Assembly (NCBI GenBank): GCA_030040725.1
Contig: JASHTD010000588.1
Span: 1 to 5,925, forward strand
Length of the DNA: 5,925 nucleotides
DNA from: Candidatus Sulfotelmatobacter sp.
Lineage (GTDB): Bacteria > Acidobacteriota > Terriglobia > Terriglobales > Acidobacteriaceae
Direction of reading: 5' to 3'
How positions within the stretch are numbered: the stretch's first letter is position 1; every line of letters begins with the position of its first letter. The notes beneath the pieces were generated by a model. The model saw only the letters and a list, made by a program, of their open reading frames with translations. It made no database searches and was not told the DNA's origin. A program made the position numbers and the translations under genes. Shown here one piece after another: positions 5,791 through 5,925 of the stretch.

Positions 5791-5925
5791 AAGAGCGTTC
5801 CAGCAGATCAGAGCGCAGGCCAAAAACAGGAATGCTTCGTGGAAGATCCGCTCGTTTTTCGTAGCGCACGCGCAGTCGCCGAAACCGATTCAGCCAGGCG
5901 AAGGTTCGCTCCACCACCCATCGCC
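5791..5925 (-). pseudogene. IS5-like DDE transposase, frameshifted 3' fragment
   Basis: Reading leftward from 5923 the frame gives RWVVERTFAWLNRFRRLRVR, then YEKRADL. This is a conserved C-terminal block of IS5-type transposases, with the probable catalytic Glu of the DDE triad at 5909-5911. After Leu (5845-5843) the frame goes wrong. Skipping one base of the GG at 5841-5842 restores HEAFLFLACALICWNAL (to about 5791), the expected continuation. A single-base insertion has therefore split the end of the gene. Past 5791 the restored frame has no nearby stop and runs antisense into the kinase gene, so the native stop is also lost or unrecognised. The rest lies beyond the right edge. It is probably an inactive insertion sequence relic, unless the extra base is a sequencing error. 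I could not identify a terminal inverted repeat. Confidence 0.78.

Noticed and set aside
5431..5823. 130-codon minus-strand frame spanning the kinase end
   Set aside because: Only its first codons (FLACALICWNAL region) belong to the transposase relic; the rest is antisense to the kinase.

Overview
The window looks like a chromosomal segment from an Acidobacteriota bacterium (class Terriglobia or a close relative, possibly metagenomic). This is inferred from three protein types familiar from that phylum: a secreted Gly/Ser/Thr/Asn-rich surface protein with the VPYAMKA…GLPPSAF linker and NTAVG-type repeats, an ECF-like sigma factor of the Sigma70_ECF/TIGR02999 type, and a Ser/Thr kinase with a membrane anchor and a TPR-rich C-terminal half. 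Base composition is moderately GC-rich. No taxonomic marker gene is present, so this assignment is by protein style only.

Layout. Positions 1-1694 (minus strand) hold the N-terminal 564 codons of a large exported repeat protein that continues past the left edge. Positions 1695-2059 are a 365-bp divergent intergenic region with a Shine-Dalgarno sequence at each end, several dyads, an 8-bp direct repeat spaced by 20 bp, and candidate promoter elements. Positions 2060-2632 (plus) encode a 190-aa ECF-like sigma factor. Two bases after its stop codon, 2635-5745 (plus) encode a 1036-aa Ser/Thr kinase: N-terminal helical segment, PknB-type kinase domain, one transmembrane helix, and a probable extracytoplasmic sensor/TPR region. 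Positions 5791-5925 (minus) hold the 3' part of an IS5-like DDE transposase with a one-base frameshift, converging on the kinase gene.

How the parts may work together. The sigma factor and kinase form a tight, probably translationally coupled operon, and no anti-sigma factor is visible. In the sigma factor, the acidic DAED-like motif expected in region 2.2 is replaced by Gln-Thr-Thr-Ala. In the Vibrio parahaemolyticus PknT/EcfP system, a sigma factor lacking this acidic motif is activated by threonine phosphorylation from a neighbouring kinase. The inference here is that the kinase senses something outside the cytoplasm through its TPR half, phosphorylates the sigma factor at T54/T55, and turns on a regulon that may include the divergent surface protein. 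The motif loss and gene order are seen in the sequence; the phosphorylation and the regulon are hypotheses.
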